Shown piece by piece: positions 1-9,454 of a stretch of DNA of 64,000 nucleotides. This stretch comes from CAVVZJ01 sp963752755 (GTDB lineage: Bacteria; Planctomycetota; Planctomycetia; Isosphaerales; Isosphaeraceae). Position numbers and translations under genes: made by a program. How positions within the stretch are numbered: position 1 is the stretch's first letter; each line of letters begins with the position of its first letter. Where the stretch lies: contig CAVVZJ010000006.1 in NCBI GenBank assembly GCA_963752755.1, positions 62,001 to 126,000 of the forward strand, written 5' to 3'. The notes under the pieces are model-generated. The model searched no databases and was not told where the DNA came from. It saw only the letters and a list, made by a program, of their open reading frames with translations.

Positions 1-461
1 CCGGCCTCGCGGCTGGCCGCGGTCTGCCGCGGGCTCTCGGCCTGGAGCAACCCGAGCGACTGCATGATCTGATCGCCGCCGGTGTGACCCGAGACACGGC
101 TGACGACCTGGGCCATCTGCTGGATGTACTTGTCCGAATTCTGGAGCACCGACCCGGCCTGATAGACCATCAGGCCGAGCGTCAGGGCGAGAACCGTCGC
201 CAGGCCCAGCATGCAGGCCAGGCTGCCGACGGTCGTCGGCACCCCGTGCTTCTCCATCTTGCTGACCAGCGGCGACATCGCGATCGCCAGGATCAAGGCC
301 AGCACGAACGGCACGAGGATGCTCCCCAGCATCGACGCCGCGCCCACCAGCAGCACGACCGCGATGAACTGCAAGGCGAGCGTCTGCGGCTCCAACTCCC
401 GCTCGATCTTCCCGAGGTCCTCATGTTCCGAACTAGACCGGCCATTCGACGCCTGCGGCAT
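1..461 (-). CDS. AI-2E family transporter, N-terminal part (cut by window edge)
   Basis: About 153 codons are visible, starting at the ATG read from 461 and running off the left edge. A short hydrophilic N-terminus is followed by hydrophobic segments (FIAVVLLVGAASMLGSILVP, then ALILAIAMSPLVSKMEKHG, then a segment ending in LALTLGLMVYQ). The pattern 'PFVLALILAIAMSPLV..ME..G.P' is typical of the start of AI-2E/PerM-type inner-membrane exporters. The C-terminal two thirds lie outside the window. It lies about 110 bp downstream of serA on the same strand and could be cotranscribed. The substrate cannot be predicted; the family name does not prove autoinducer export. Confidence 0.7.
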   Translation of the reverse strand, partial: MPQASNGRSSSEHEDLGKIERELEPQTLALQFIAVVLLVGAASMLGSILVPFVLALILAIAMSPLVSKMEKHGVPTTVGSLACMLGLATVLALTLGLMVYQAGSVLQNSDKYIQQMAQVVSRVSGHTGGDQIMQSLGLLQAESPRQTAASREA

Positions 462-569
462 GACAACGCTCCCGACAATCGAACCCCGAAGCCGGAGCCG
501 CGAGCGCGGCCCCGGTTCCTCGGGGGTTCTCTCGACGGGACGCTCTTGCAAACGCGGTTCCAGGTCCAG

Positions 570-2205
570 TCAAGGAGCCAGCCAGGGCGGCCTGGCGCCG
601 ACCTCGGGCAGCTTGATCAGGCTGACGCTCAGGACGTCGGGATGCGAGCGGACCGCCTCCACCGCCGCCTCCGGCGGCACGTTGTCGAGGTTGACCACCC
701 CGATCGCCTCGCCCGCCCGGCTGCTGCCGGCCGACGTTCATCTGGGCGATGTTCACCCCCTGATCCCCGAACGTCTTTCCGATGAACCCGATCAGTCCCG
801 GTCGATCGTGATGGGTGAACACCAGGAGCGTGCCGTCCATGTGCGCATCGAGCCGGTACGGCCCGAGCCGAACGAGCCGGAGGAACTCCTTGCCGAAGAG
901 CGTGCCCGCGGCCAGGTACGACTTGCGGTCGGTCGTCACCTCGCTCTGCACGATCGTCCCGAAGTCGCCCGGCTCCTCCGACGTTTCCTCATCCAGGGCG
1001 ATGCCTCGCTCCTTCACCAGGGCCAGGGCATTGACCAGATTGACCTGCTGCTCCAGCGCCGCCTCCATCAAGCCCGCCGCGAAGCTGGCCGTCAGAAGCC
1101 GGGTGTTCTTGTGGGCCACCTCGCCGCGATAGGTCAGCTTGGCACTCTTGAGCGTGCCGCGATCCATCTGGGCGTGGAGCAAACCGAGGCGACGAGCGAG
1201 GTCGAGATAGAGCTTCAGGTCCTCCAGCTCGGCGCGGTCGAGCGTCGGCATGTTCACCGAGAACCGGACTTGTCCCTTGTTCAAGAAGTCGCCCAGGAGC
1301 CTCGCCGCCTCGACGGCCACCGAGATCTGCGCCTCCTCGGTCGAGGCTCCGAGGTGCGGCGTGACCAGGACTTTCGGATGCAACACCAGCGGATGCTCGG
1401 CCGGCGGCGGCTCCGGTTCGAAGACGTCGATCGCCGCCCCGGCGACCCGTCCCTCGTCGAGCGCCGCCTTCAACGCCTCCTCGTCGATCAGGCCGCCCCG
1501 GGCACAGTTGACGATCCGCACCCCCGGCCTCATCTTCGCCATCGCCTCGGCGTTGACGACGTTCCGGGTCTCGGGGGTCAACGGCGTATGCAAGGTGATG
1601 TAGTCGCAGCGACCCCAGAGATCATCGAGCTGCGTCACGCTCTCGATGCCCAGCTCCAGGGCGCGGTCGGCCGTGAGGAAGGGGTCGAAGCCGACGATCG
1701 TCATGCCGAACCCCTGCGCCCGCTTCGCAACCGCCAGGCCGACCCGACCGAGACCGACGATGCCGAGCGTCTTCCCTTCGAGCTGGGTGCCGGTGAACTT
1801 GCTCCGGTCCCAGCGGCCGGCCTTGAGGCTGTCGTTGGCCGGGGCGACGTTGCGGGAGAGAGCCAGGATCATCGCGATCGTGTGCTCGGCGGTCGAGACC
1901 GTGTTGCCGCCCGGCGTGTTCATCACCACGATGCCCTGCCGGGTGGCGGCCGGCACGTCGATGTTGTCAACGCCCACGCCGGCTCGCACAATCGCCTTCA
2001 GCCTCGGCTGGTCGGTGAGCACCTCGGCCGTCAACTGCGTTCCCGAGCGGATCACGATCCCATCCGCCTCGGCCAGCGCCGCCCGCAAGGCAGCCACGTC
2101 CTTGGCCAGCTTCGGATCGACGACCACCTCGATGTCATCCTCGGCCTTCAGGAGAGCCAGTCCCTCCTCGGCCAGCTTGTCGGTCACCAGCACGCGATGC
2201 GGCAC
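570..2205 (-). CDS. serA: D-3-phosphoglycerate dehydrogenase, frame broken near the C-terminus
   Basis: Catalyses the first step of phosphorylated serine synthesis, the NAD-dependent oxidation of 3-phosphoglycerate. The start MPHRVLVTDKLAEEGLALL is followed by a Rossmann motif (GIVGLGRVG, residues 148-154) and the catalytic triad Arg236 (NCARGG), Glu263 (DVFEPEP) and His284 (TPHLGAS). Then come the intervening domain and an ACT regulatory domain starting near residue 465 (HHDRPGLIGFIGKTFGDQGV). The reading frame breaks around 717-735, inside the ACT domain. The expected continuation GEAIGVVNLDNVPPEAAVEA is in another frame and ends at 570, so one base is in excess. This fits a sequence error or a very recent mutation. 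It lies close to an aminotransferase that could supply the second step. Confidence 0.92.
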
Positions 2206-2226
2206 AGTCTTTCACTCCAGAAGAGA

Positions 2227-2585
2227 TCACTCTTGCAAAGCTTGCGGGCCGGCCTCCTCGCGATCGATGGGAACGACGAGGCCGGGCGGAGGCACCGTAA
2301 CCCCTCCTTCGTGGGGCACGCGTCTTCGAAACTTCGCGGCCAGGTCTTCGACCGTCCGGCGGCTTCGGAACCAGAGTACGAAGCGAACCGCCCAGCGAAC
2401 GGCCGAGACCGTGGCCACGACGACGAAGACAAGGAAGACACGTGTCGATTCGATCCGACCCGGGTCGTCAGGAGGCAAACGAGAAAAGAGACGACCACTC
2501 CGAAAAACGAATTCGCGAAGTTCAGGAAGATGGACTCGGGAGAACCTCGCTCAAGTTGGTCCAACTCGTCCCCTGAAATTCTCAT
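2227..2585 (-). CDS. small putative membrane protein, probably frameshifted
   Basis: Two partly overlapping frames read naturally only when joined. The first begins MRISGDELDQLERGSPESIF and contains the hydrophobic stretch FFGVVVSFLVCLL. The second continues PPDDPGRIESTRVFLVFVVV, with a second membrane segment up to AVRFVLWF and a basic tail. The break lies near 2470. Joined, they give a protein of about 120 residues with two membrane helices. I do not recognise a family. It ends about 20 bp before serA on the same strand, so cotranscription is likely. Confidence 0.4.
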
Positions 2586-2685
2586 GCTCCTGACCCACGC
2601 CGAGGAATCTGACAAGAAGTCCGGGCGATTTCCTCTCATCATCACCAAGGAAAAACGCCCGGACAAGCCTCGCTGGCAGGCGTCG

Positions 2686-3844
2686 TCAGCCGACGGCCGC
2701 CGCGCTTCGCTGACCCATCAAGACCTGTTGCGCTGCGGTGACGCCCCGGCCCGGCTCGACCTCGAAGCCCAGTTCGGCCAGGACCATCTCCAGGCCGGCC
2801 AGGCCAGCGATCACGTCCAACTCGTCGGTGTAACCCATGTGGCCAATCCGCACGATCTTGCCCTTCAGCTTGCCCTGGCCGCCGACGAACGTGATCCCGA
2901 ACTGCTGGGCGAGCCGCGAACGGATCTCGCCGTCCTTCAGGCCCTCGGGCACGCGGAAGGCAGTCAGACCCCTCGGCGGGCCGGGCGCTGAAAAGCTCCA
3001 GACCAAGAGCCTGGACGCCCGCCTGGCAGGCCTCGCTCATCCGTCGGTGGCGAGCCCAGACGTTCTCCATTCCCTCGGCCTCGATACGCCTGAGCGAGGC
3101 CCGCAAGGCGAGGATCAAGGTATGGGCGGGGGTGTAGGGCGTGTCGAACTCCGCCATCTTGGCGCGGGCGGCCTTGAGGTTGAAGTAGAAGGCCGGCGCG
3201 TCGAAGGCGTCGATCTTCGCCCAGGCCTTCGGGCTGACCGACACGAACGCCAGGCCCGGCGGCAACATCAACGCCTTTTGCGAGCCGACGCAGAGGATGT
3301 CGATGCCCCACGCGTCCGTCCGGCATTCCATCGCGCCGACGCCCGAGATCCCGTCCACGGCGAACACGGCGTCCGTCTCCGCCACGGCCCGGCCGATCTC
3401 CTGGACGGGGTGGCCGGTGCCGGTCGAGGTCTCGCTCAAAGTTCCCATCACGCAAGCCGTGTCGGGATGCTCCTTCAAGGCGCTGGCGACCCGCTCGGGA
3501 TCGACCGGCTGACCCCACTCGACGTCGAGCATGACGGCGTTGATGCCGAACGCCTTGCAAATGTTCCCCCAGCGTTGGGCGAAGTGGCCGGCGTTCAGGA
3601 CGATGGCCTTGCCGCCCCTGGGCACGGTGTTGACAGCGGCGGCCTCCATGGCGCCGGTGCCGGAGGCAGTGAGGATCAGGACGTCGTTCTTCGTCTGGAA
3701 GACCTCCTTCAAGGCGGAGGCACACTCGACGATGACCTGCTTGGCCTCGGCCGAGCGGTGGTGGATGACCGGCCGGGCCAGTTCGAGCAGGACGTCTTCG
3801 GGGACCGGGGCAGGCCCGGGAGTCATCAGGCGCGGCTTCTGCAT
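2686..3844 (-). CDS. class V aminotransferase (alanine-glyoxylate / serine-pyruvate type), frame broken
   Basis: A PLP-dependent aminotransferase of the small-chain (S)-alanine:glyoxylate/serine:pyruvate family. MTPGPAPVPEDVLLELARP is the usual N-terminus. SGTGAMEAA binds the cofactor phosphate, AVDGISGVGAMEC carries the cofactor Asp, and GSQKALMLPPGL carries the Schiff-base Lys190. The frame breaks near 2980. The true C-terminus (RGLTAFRVPEGLKDGEIR to GHMGYTDELDVIAGLAGLE) continues in another frame to 2686, giving about 385 residues. A GAGG ribosome site sits 8 bp before the ATG. It lies upstream of serA on the same strand. Members of this family can replace SerC in serine synthesis, so a role in the SerA pathway is a reasonable inference, with glyoxylate/glycine metabolism the alternative. 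Confidence 0.85.
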
Positions 3845-4106
3845 CGGGAGAACCTCGGGAATCGATCGGGACGTGCCTGGGCTCGGCGGAAGTCGTTGGG
3901 TTCAAGACGCACGCCCTGCGGGCCGATCGCGACGTCGGTCAGGCTCCGACGTCGGCCCGGGGTCGGCGGTCGGGGGAAGCTTTCAGTTTACAACGCCGAC
4001 CGGTCGGCGCGGAGAGAAGTTCGCCGATGGCCGGGGTGGAGCCGTCGTTCGGACCGGGGTCCGGTGGGCAGAAAGCGCTGGCGTGGGCGTGGAGACGGCC
4101 TCGGGT

Positions 4107-4835
4107 TCAGAAGGTGACGCCCCGCGTGGCACCGGCCCCGGCGGCGGGCGTGTCCTCGTCGCCGCCGGAGAAGAGGTTCGCAGCCTTGCGGCCGACGGCC
4201 ATCGAGCCGGTCGTCAACCGGATGCCCGGCTCGACCGCTGGCGAGTTGGCCGCGGCGGGGGCGATGTCCCAGACGAGGGCGACCTGGTGGTTGCCATCCT
4301 CCAGGTAATAAACGTCGACCGTGCTCCCAGTCGGCGAGGGGAACTTTTGCTTCTGGTACGAACGGCCACGCTCATTGACGGTGTCGAGCTTGCCGCCGAC
4401 CGGCACGGCCCCGGCGTAGTGGCTGTTGAGAACGGCCTGAACATCACCCGTGAAGTTCGCCCGCGAGGCCGCAGGTGGCGGAGCGGCCTGACCTGGCTTC
4501 GCCTGGGCCTTCGGCGGCTGCTTGAGCCGGGCGAGGATGTGCAGTTGAAGCGGGACGCCACCCTGGGCGCCACTGAACGACTCGACCGCGTCGAAGGCCC
4601 CCGGCGCCGCGGGCAGCACCGCCGGCACGGGGGCCAGCTCCTTCGGCGGCCGGACGTAAACGCCGAGGTCCTTGAGTTGACCCTGGACGGCCGGGCTCAG
4701 AGACTGGTCCAGCTTCTGCTGATACTTCATGTTCTCCAGCGTCTTTTCGAGTCGCAAATCGTAGCTGCTCGCCCCCAGGCAACCCAGCGCGAGGAGGGAG
4801 GACGCGGAAAGACACAGGGCCAAGACCCGCTTCAT
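4107..4835 (-). CDS. putative secreted lipoprotein
   Basis: A 242-residue protein with a lipoprotein signal peptide: MKRVLALCLSASSLLALGC, where LALGC is the lipobox and Cys19 the lipidation site. A proline/alanine-rich linker lies at about residues 107-125. After it is a compact region with 'YQKQKFPSPTGSTVDVYYL', followed by EDGNHQVALVWDI. No enzyme motif is visible and I do not recognise a family. GAGGTGCCTCATG provides a ribosome site. It is transcribed divergently from the PII-like gene, so the 110 bp between them should carry both promoters. Confidence 0.7.
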   Translation of the reverse strand: MKRVLALCLSASSLLALGCLGASSYDLRLEKTLENMKYQQKLDQSLSPAVQGQLKDLGVYVRPPKELAPVPAVLPAAPGAFDAVESFSGAQGGVPLQLHILARLKQPPKAQAKPGQAAPPPAASRANFTGDVQAVLNSHYAGAVPVGGKLDTVNERGRSYQKQKFPSPTGSTVDVYYLEDGNHQVALVWDIAPAAANSPAVEPGIRLTTGSMAVGRKAANLFSGGDEDTPAAGAGATRGVTF

Positions 4836-4945
4836 GAGGCACCTCGGGACGTCGAGACCAGGGGCCGGACCGGCCTCTTCAATGTCGGCGCGGGGTGTCT
4901 GCTTGTCAAGGGCCGTGGGCAGCGGAACGAGTCAAGGAGGGGCCG

Positions 4946-5257
4946 ATGGTCCAGTTGATCGCGGTCGTCAAGCCGTTCCGGGCTCGGGCCGTCCTGACGG
5001 CGCTGGAGCCGATCAAGGTGCTCGGCGGCACGGTCCGGGAGGTCATGGGCTTCGGTCGCCAGAAGAACCGCCTCCACCGCTACCTGGGCAGCGAATACAA
5101 CACGTCCTTTGTCCCCAAGGTCGAGATCACCGTCATCGTCCGCGACGAGGACGTCCCGGCCGCGATCAAGGCGATCGCCGGGCCGGCGCGGACCGGCCGG
5201 ATGGGCGACGGCAAGATTCTCGTCGTTCCCTGCCTGGAGCCTTCTGTTCGCTGGTAG
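4946..5257 (+). CDS. PII-family nitrogen regulatory protein
   Basis: A 103-residue PII-like signal protein, expected to be a trimer that binds ATP/ADP and 2-oxoglutarate. It shows VVKPFRARAVLTALEPI, the region before the T-loop (GFGRQK), the T-loop GSEYNTSFVPKVEI with the tyrosine at the usual Tyr51 position, and the ATP-binding B-loop RTGRMGDGKILV. The C-terminus (PCLEPSVRW) is shorter than in GlnB/GlnK and lacks the usual RTGE end. ATG 4946 was chosen because AAGGAGGGG lies just upstream; an earlier in-frame ATG at 4895 lacks one. No amtB or glnA is adjacent, so its partner is not indicated. Confidence 0.85.
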   Translation: MVQLIAVVKPFRARAVLTALEPIKVLGGTVREVMGFGRQKNRLHRYLGSEYNTSFVPKVEITVIVRDEDVPAAIKAIAGPARTGRMGDGKILVVPCLEPSVRW

Positions 5258-5475
5258 GAATCGCGGGTGACGAGATCAGGTTCGTGGGTTTGAAGGAGTG
5301 GGGATTCTCGACAACATCGTTGACTTCCTATGGGCAAATTTGTTTACTCAAATGCTCCTGAGGGAGCAACCAAGCGAGGTTGCCCTATTGCGAACATCCT
5401 TGCCCACTTCACGGCGCGTCCGGCCCTCCATTCGGGGGTCGAAGCGCCAGTATTCCCTCGACGGAGTCCCCCCAG

Positions 5476-7224
5476 ATGAGGGCCACGCTCGGGCGTCTAA
5501 TCCTGATCGCGACGCTGACCAATCTCGGCAGCGCATCCGCGCGTGCCGGCGATCTCGTTGGCGCCCTCACCTCGGGCGGCTGGAACGATCCCACGATCTG
5601 GACCACGAGCACCACGCCCGTGGCGGCCGATGATGTCTACCTCGGCAGCGATTACCCGAGCGGCGCCTCCCAGGTGGTGACCGTGAGCTTAAGGCATGAC
5701 CAGTCGGCTCATGACCTCTACCTAGGCTTCAACAACAACGGGCAGGCGACGCTCGATCTGGGCGACTCCCGCCTCACGCTCCGCGATTATCTGTTCGTGG
5801 GCTTCCAGCCGGGCACGACCGGCACCCTGACGCGTGGCTCGGGGGGCTTCTCCGCTCAGGGCCTCTCGATCCACAACGCCAATGCGATGACCCTGAGCGC
5901 GTCGGATCGCGTCACGGTCGTCGATCTTGCCGGCGGCTCGACTCTCGCGACCGCCGATACGGCCAATTTGAGCGATCGCGTCTCGGTGGTTGGCGGCAGT
6001 ACCCTGACCCTCGGAGCCGACCTGAACCTCGCCGGCAGCCTCAGCCTTTCCGGCGGCGGCTCGATCGATGCCCAGGGCCATGCCATTCAGGCCGATTCCC
6101 TCGCGCTTGGTCCGAACGGCTGGAGTCTGAGCCAACGCGGTCTGATCCACGTCGGCGGCCTGAACGTCTCTAGCGGTCACTTCGACTTCGGCACGTCCGA
6201 CAGTGCGGGCGCCCTGAACCTCTCCGGCGTCGCGTCAGTGACGACGGCGGCGGCCGGCAACCTCGGCCAGAACGTCGTCCTCGACACCGGCACGCTCCGG
6301 CTGGGCGCTGACCTGAACCTTGCCAGCAGTCTCGACCTCCGCAACGGTGCCACGCTGGACGCCCAGGGCCAGGCCGTCCACGCCCGTTATGTCTTCCTCG
6401 GTTTCTACGGCTCCACGTCCACGAGCTTTCAGAACCATGGTGCGCTGTCGGCGGATTACCTTTACATGGGACACGGCCAGGCGTTCTCACTGAAGGCCTC
6501 CGACCGGCTCGGCTACGCTGTCCTCTACGGTGGCTCGTCGCTCACGACCGCGGACACCAGCAACTTCTTCGGCAGCATGACCGTGGACGCCAGTTCACTC
6601 ACCCTGGGGGCCGACCTGAACCTCTCCGGCGACCTCTCCATCGATCACGACGGCTTGATCGATGCCCAGGGACACGCGATCACCGCCAGCCGGCTCTCAA
6701 TCGACGTCAACGGAACCGGCTCGTCAAGCCTGCTCAACGACGGGGCGCTGAAAGTCGGTTCGCTCGCCCTCGGCCACGACGCCTCCCTGACGCTCCACCA
6801 CGGCGACGACACGGTCGGCAGTGTCCTCAGCCTCACGGGCAACGCGGTTCTCAACGTGCTCCAGCAGGCCGGCGAGACGACCGGCTTGACCCTCAATGGC
6901 TCGAACCCTAACGCCCTCGCGCTGAGTGACAACAGCTTGCTGGACCTGCACCTGGCCGATGCGGCGAAGCCGTCCGACTGGGTCTTCCGCTGGAAAGATC
7001 CATTGGGCGGTGGGGACTGGGTGAGTACCTTACTGAGCCTCATCGCCACCGGCCGGATCGCCATTGAGACGACGGACGGCTACCGGGTCATCGACCGTGA
7101 TGGATATACCTACATCAGCGGAACACTCACGGTCCCCGAGCCATCGTCGCTGGTGCTGATCGGTCTCGGACTGAGCATCTGGGGTCGGCGGACGATCCGC
7201 CGACGATCACCAGACTCGCGATAG
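5476..7224 (+). CDS. PEP-CTERM sorted secreted repeat protein
   Basis: A 582-residue exported protein. The N-terminal signal peptide is RATLGRLILIATLTNLGSAS, with cleavage near ARA. The C-terminus is VPEPSSLVLIGLGLSIWGRR plus basic residues, a textbook PEP-CTERM sorting signal handled by an exosortase. Between them are imperfect repeats of about 90-100 residues with the recurrent phrases LGADLNLAGSLSLSGGGSID, AQGHAI and LTTADTSNF, likely to form a beta-helix. The ATG at 5476 is preferred over the upstream ATG at 5380 because it places the signal peptide at the start. Surface or extracellular-matrix location is inferred. No exosortase gene is in the window. Confidence 0.85.
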   Translation: MRATLGRLILIATLTNLGSASARAGDLVGALTSGGWNDPTIWTTSTTPVAADDVYLGSDYPSGASQVVTVSLRHDQSAHDLYLGFNNNGQATLDLGDSRLTLRDYLFVGFQPGTTGTLTRGSGGFSAQGLSIHNANAMTLSASDRVTVVDLAGGSTLATADTANLSDRVSVVGGSTLTLGADLNLAGSLSLSGGGSIDAQGHAIQADSLALGPNGWSLSQRGLIHVGGLNVSSGHFDFGTSDSAGALNLSGVASVTTAAAGNLGQNVVLDTGTLRLGADLNLASSLDLRNGATLDAQGQAVHARYVFLGFYGSTSTSFQNHGALSADYLYMGHGQAFSLKASDRLGYAVLYGGSSLTTADTSNFFGSMTVDASSLTLGADLNLSGDLSIDHDGLIDAQGHAITASRLSIDVNGTGSSSLLNDGALKVGSLALGHDASLTLHHGDDTVGSVLSLTGNAVLNVLQQAGETTGLTLNGSNPNALALSDNSLLDLHLADAAKPSDWVFRWKDPLGGGDWVSTLLSLIATGRIAIETTDGYRVIDRDGYTYISGTLTVPEPSSLVLIGLGLSIWGRRTIRRRSPDSR

Positions 7225-7345
7225 GGCCACTTTCGCTGCCGGTCAGGCGAGTAGGCCTGCCACAGCCGGGTGCGACGGTGCCAGATCGGTGGAGGGCCAC
7301 CACCCCGGCTGGCCGACTCGACGGTTGGCCAGAAGCGGCTCGACG

Positions 7346-7711
7346 CTAGCGGTAATCGTCGCGGACGGGGTGGAAGACGTCGAGGGCGACAGCGGGAGCA
7401 TCGAGGGTGACAACCTTGTGGGCGACGCCGCCGGGAATGCGCCACATGTCGCCCGGCCCAAGGACGCGGGTGACGCCGCCGATGGTGAACTCGAGGCGTC
7501 CGGAGATCAGGAGCCCCATCTGCTCGTGCGGGTGGCTGTGCTCTCGAACCACCGAGCCGGGCTCCAGGTTCACGACCGAGAGCATGAGCCGATCGCCGGC
7601 CGCCGTCTGGATCGTGACACCCGGGAAGATCGCGTGATGGGAGCCGGTCCCCGCGGCGATGAAGTAAGCATCGCCGGTCTGGGGAGCGGTTCCGGGAGTC
7701 GATTCAGGCAC
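7346..7711 (-). CDS. small cupin-domain protein
   Basis: A 121-residue single cupin. Motif 1 is REHSHPHEQMGLLISGRLEF (histidines and Glu as metal ligands). Motif 2 is PGDMWRIPGGVAHKV with the third histidine. The start is the GTG at 7711, one base beyond the stop of the upstream gene, with GGAGG 7 bp before it, so translation is probably coupled. Longer in-frame extensions upstream are only antisense reading of the preceding gene. Metal binding is expected; the substrate is unknown. Confidence 0.8.
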   Translation of the reverse strand: MPESTPGTAPQTGDAYFIAAGTGSHHAIFPGVTIQTAAGDRLMLSVVNLEPGSVVREHSHPHEQMGLLISGRLEFTIGGVTRVLGPGDMWRIPGGVAHKVVTLDAPAVALDVFHPVRDDYR

Positions 7712-7712
7712 C

Positions 7713-9332
7713 TCAACGCCTCCGCAACAGGCTGCCGTAACGAAGTGCGACCCACTGGCCCCAGACGCCGAGGAACTGTTCACGGCTGACCTTCTGGCCG
7801 AAGCAATCCTGGATGACCTTGTCGAGCTGGCCGCCACCCTGCTGCACCAGGCCACGGATGAACGTCGGCAACTGCTGGCGAAAACCCGCGCCCATCCACT
7901 CGAAGAGGCTGAAGCCGAGGGCGCGAATCGCCTCGGGGCTGGACTGGTCACCGAGGACCTCGTTGGCCTTGGTGTTCCAGCCGAGCTGGAATTGCTGGGC
8001 GGTCTGCAACCGAAGCTGGCTGTAATAGGGGCTCCTGGGCTCGACCTGCGAGGCCAGATAGACACCGAGTCCCTGGGCCAGCCAGGTGGGCGGCTTGCCG
8101 CCGGCGCGGGTCGCGGCGATGCCGAGCTGCTCGGAGAGCAGGCCGGTGAGCGACCGCTCGGGACCGGTCGGTTCGTCGTCCTTGCGCGACGAGCGACGGG
8201 CTGGCTTCGGCTCCTCGCCGCCACGAAGTGGATCGACGGCCACGAGGTACGGGGCTTCCACATCCAGCCGGCCATCGGCGTGCGACCCCTCCTCGACCTC
8301 CCGATGCTCGATGCTGCGGACGAACTCGGCGAAGGGGTTCACCTCGTTGAACACATAGACGCTCACCTTCTCCGGACCGGTCAGCGCCGAGGCCAGCTCG
8401 GAGCCCAGGAGTGTTCCGACGCGGATGCGCTGCTCTTCCAGGGTCTTGAGCGTGGCCTCGGCGCGGTCTTCCGGGAGGTTGCTGAAGATCAGGAAATTCT
8501 TGCCGGTCGTCAAACGCGGTTCATCCAGGCCGCCCGCCTGCGTCCAGCGTTCCTGGGCGACAGCGGCAAGCTTCTTGTCGCGTTCCTCGGGTGAGAGTTT
8601 CGCCAGCTCGTCCCGGCGCATCTGCTCGGGAGAGGGGGCAATCTTGTCGAGCTTGGCAGTTGGGCTGACACCGGAGTCGAGCAAGGCGCCTTCCTGAACC
8701 CAGCGGTGGATCTTGGCGATTGCCTCGTCAGCCAGGCGGCGGTCGCCGCCACCGCGGGGCATCTTGCGGGTGACGACCAGATCGACCAGAATACTCTCCT
8801 CCGGCTTGCCCGGCACGATCACCGGACCGGACTGCGATCCCTTCATCAAGTCCTGGAACGTGCTCAGATTGAACTCGCCCTTGTGCTGCTCGGCGCTGTG
8901 ACAACCCATGCAGTTCCCGGCGAGGATCGGGGCGATGTCCTTGGAGAACTTGAGCTGGCCATCCTCGTCCTCGTCCTCGGGCTCAGCGGCCGGGGAACCC
9001 GACGTCTTTCTCGACGGCGACCTGCGGGACGCGGCCGCGAACGGGTCGGTCGTGGGGGTGTCCTCGCCCGGCTTGCAGATCCGGCACGCCTTGTACCCCT
9101 GCGACACGGCGGTCTCGGGGCTGTCGAGAGTGACCTTGTTCTTGGCGGAGGTGCGTTTTGCGGCCGAGCAACTGGCTTTATGGTAAACCTTGGAGTTCTT
9201 GTTTCCGAGATAGCCGGCCTGTGTCGCGGCGGGCAAGGGCGGGGGTGGGGCCGAAAGGACCACGCCGCCGAGACTGAGGCTCAGTCCCACGAGCAAACCA
9301 AACCAACGGACGCCATGCCGCGTCAGTCGCAT
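7713..9332 (-). CDS. secreted protein with Ada-type metal site, c-type cytochrome domain and peptidase-like C-terminus
   Basis: A 539-residue exported protein. The signal peptide is at residues 1-28 (FGLLVGLSLSLGGVVLSA). Residues 40-88 resemble the Ada/Ada-like metal-binding fold: YLGNKNSKVYHKASC, then YKACRICKP, with His51, Cys55, Cys83 and Cys86. After a low-complexity acidic linker comes a planctomycete cytochrome domain (PSCyt1-like, FSKDIAPILAGNCMGCHS) with haem motif Cys141-x-x-Cys144-His145. The C-terminal 300 residues include PPTWLAQGLGVYLASQVEPR, resembling DUF1570/peptidase-MA regions but without a visible HExxH. ATG 9332 is used because it starts the signal peptide. A periplasmic redox or sensor role is inferred. 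It is coupled to the cupin gene downstream. Confidence 0.65.
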   Translation of the reverse strand: MRLTRHGVRWFGLLVGLSLSLGGVVLSAPPPPLPAATQAGYLGNKNSKVYHKASCSAAKRTSAKNKVTLDSPETAVSQGYKACRICKPGEDTPTTDPFAAASRRSPSRKTSGSPAAEPEDEDEDGQLKFSKDIAPILAGNCMGCHSAEQHKGEFNLSTFQDLMKGSQSGPVIVPGKPEESILVDLVVTRKMPRGGGDRRLADEAIAKIHRWVQEGALLDSGVSPTAKLDKIAPSPEQMRRDELAKLSPEERDKKLAAVAQERWTQAGGLDEPRLTTGKNFLIFSNLPEDRAEATLKTLEEQRIRVGTLLGSELASALTGPEKVSVYVFNEVNPFAEFVRSIEHREVEEGSHADGRLDVEAPYLVAVDPLRGGEEPKPARRSSRKDDEPTGPERSLTGLLSEQLGIAATRAGGKPPTWLAQGLGVYLASQVEPRSPYYSQLRLQTAQQFQLGWNTKANEVLGDQSSPEAIRALGFSLFEWMGAGFRQQLPTFIRGLVQQGGGQLDKVIQDCFGQKVSREQFLGVWGQWVALRYGSLLRRR

Positions 9333-9454
9333 GAGCCGGGTCTCCGCGCGTTGCCTTGCAAGAATGGATGAGGCGATTCTGCGCCGTGCGGTCCGTTGAT
9401 GCAAGCCTCTGGTGCACTTTCGCAACATCGATGCGGGAAGGCCACGCTTCTCAG

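Noticed and set aside
717..735. Programmed frameshifting in serA
   Set aside because: No slippery heptamer or downstream stem of the usual type was seen, and similar one-base breaks occur in many unrelated genes, so sequence error is simpler.
211..2991. A 926-codon open frame on the plus strand
   Set aside because: It lies antisense to serA and the aminotransferase, whose conserved motifs are plain on the minus strand. Its translation is Arg/Leu/His-rich with no family signature, typical of GC-rich shadow frames.
5340..5400. Hairpin between the PII-like and PEP-CTERM genes (GCAACC / GGTTGC) as terminator
   Set aside because: The stem is short with a bulge and no T run follows; evidence is too weak for a feature.
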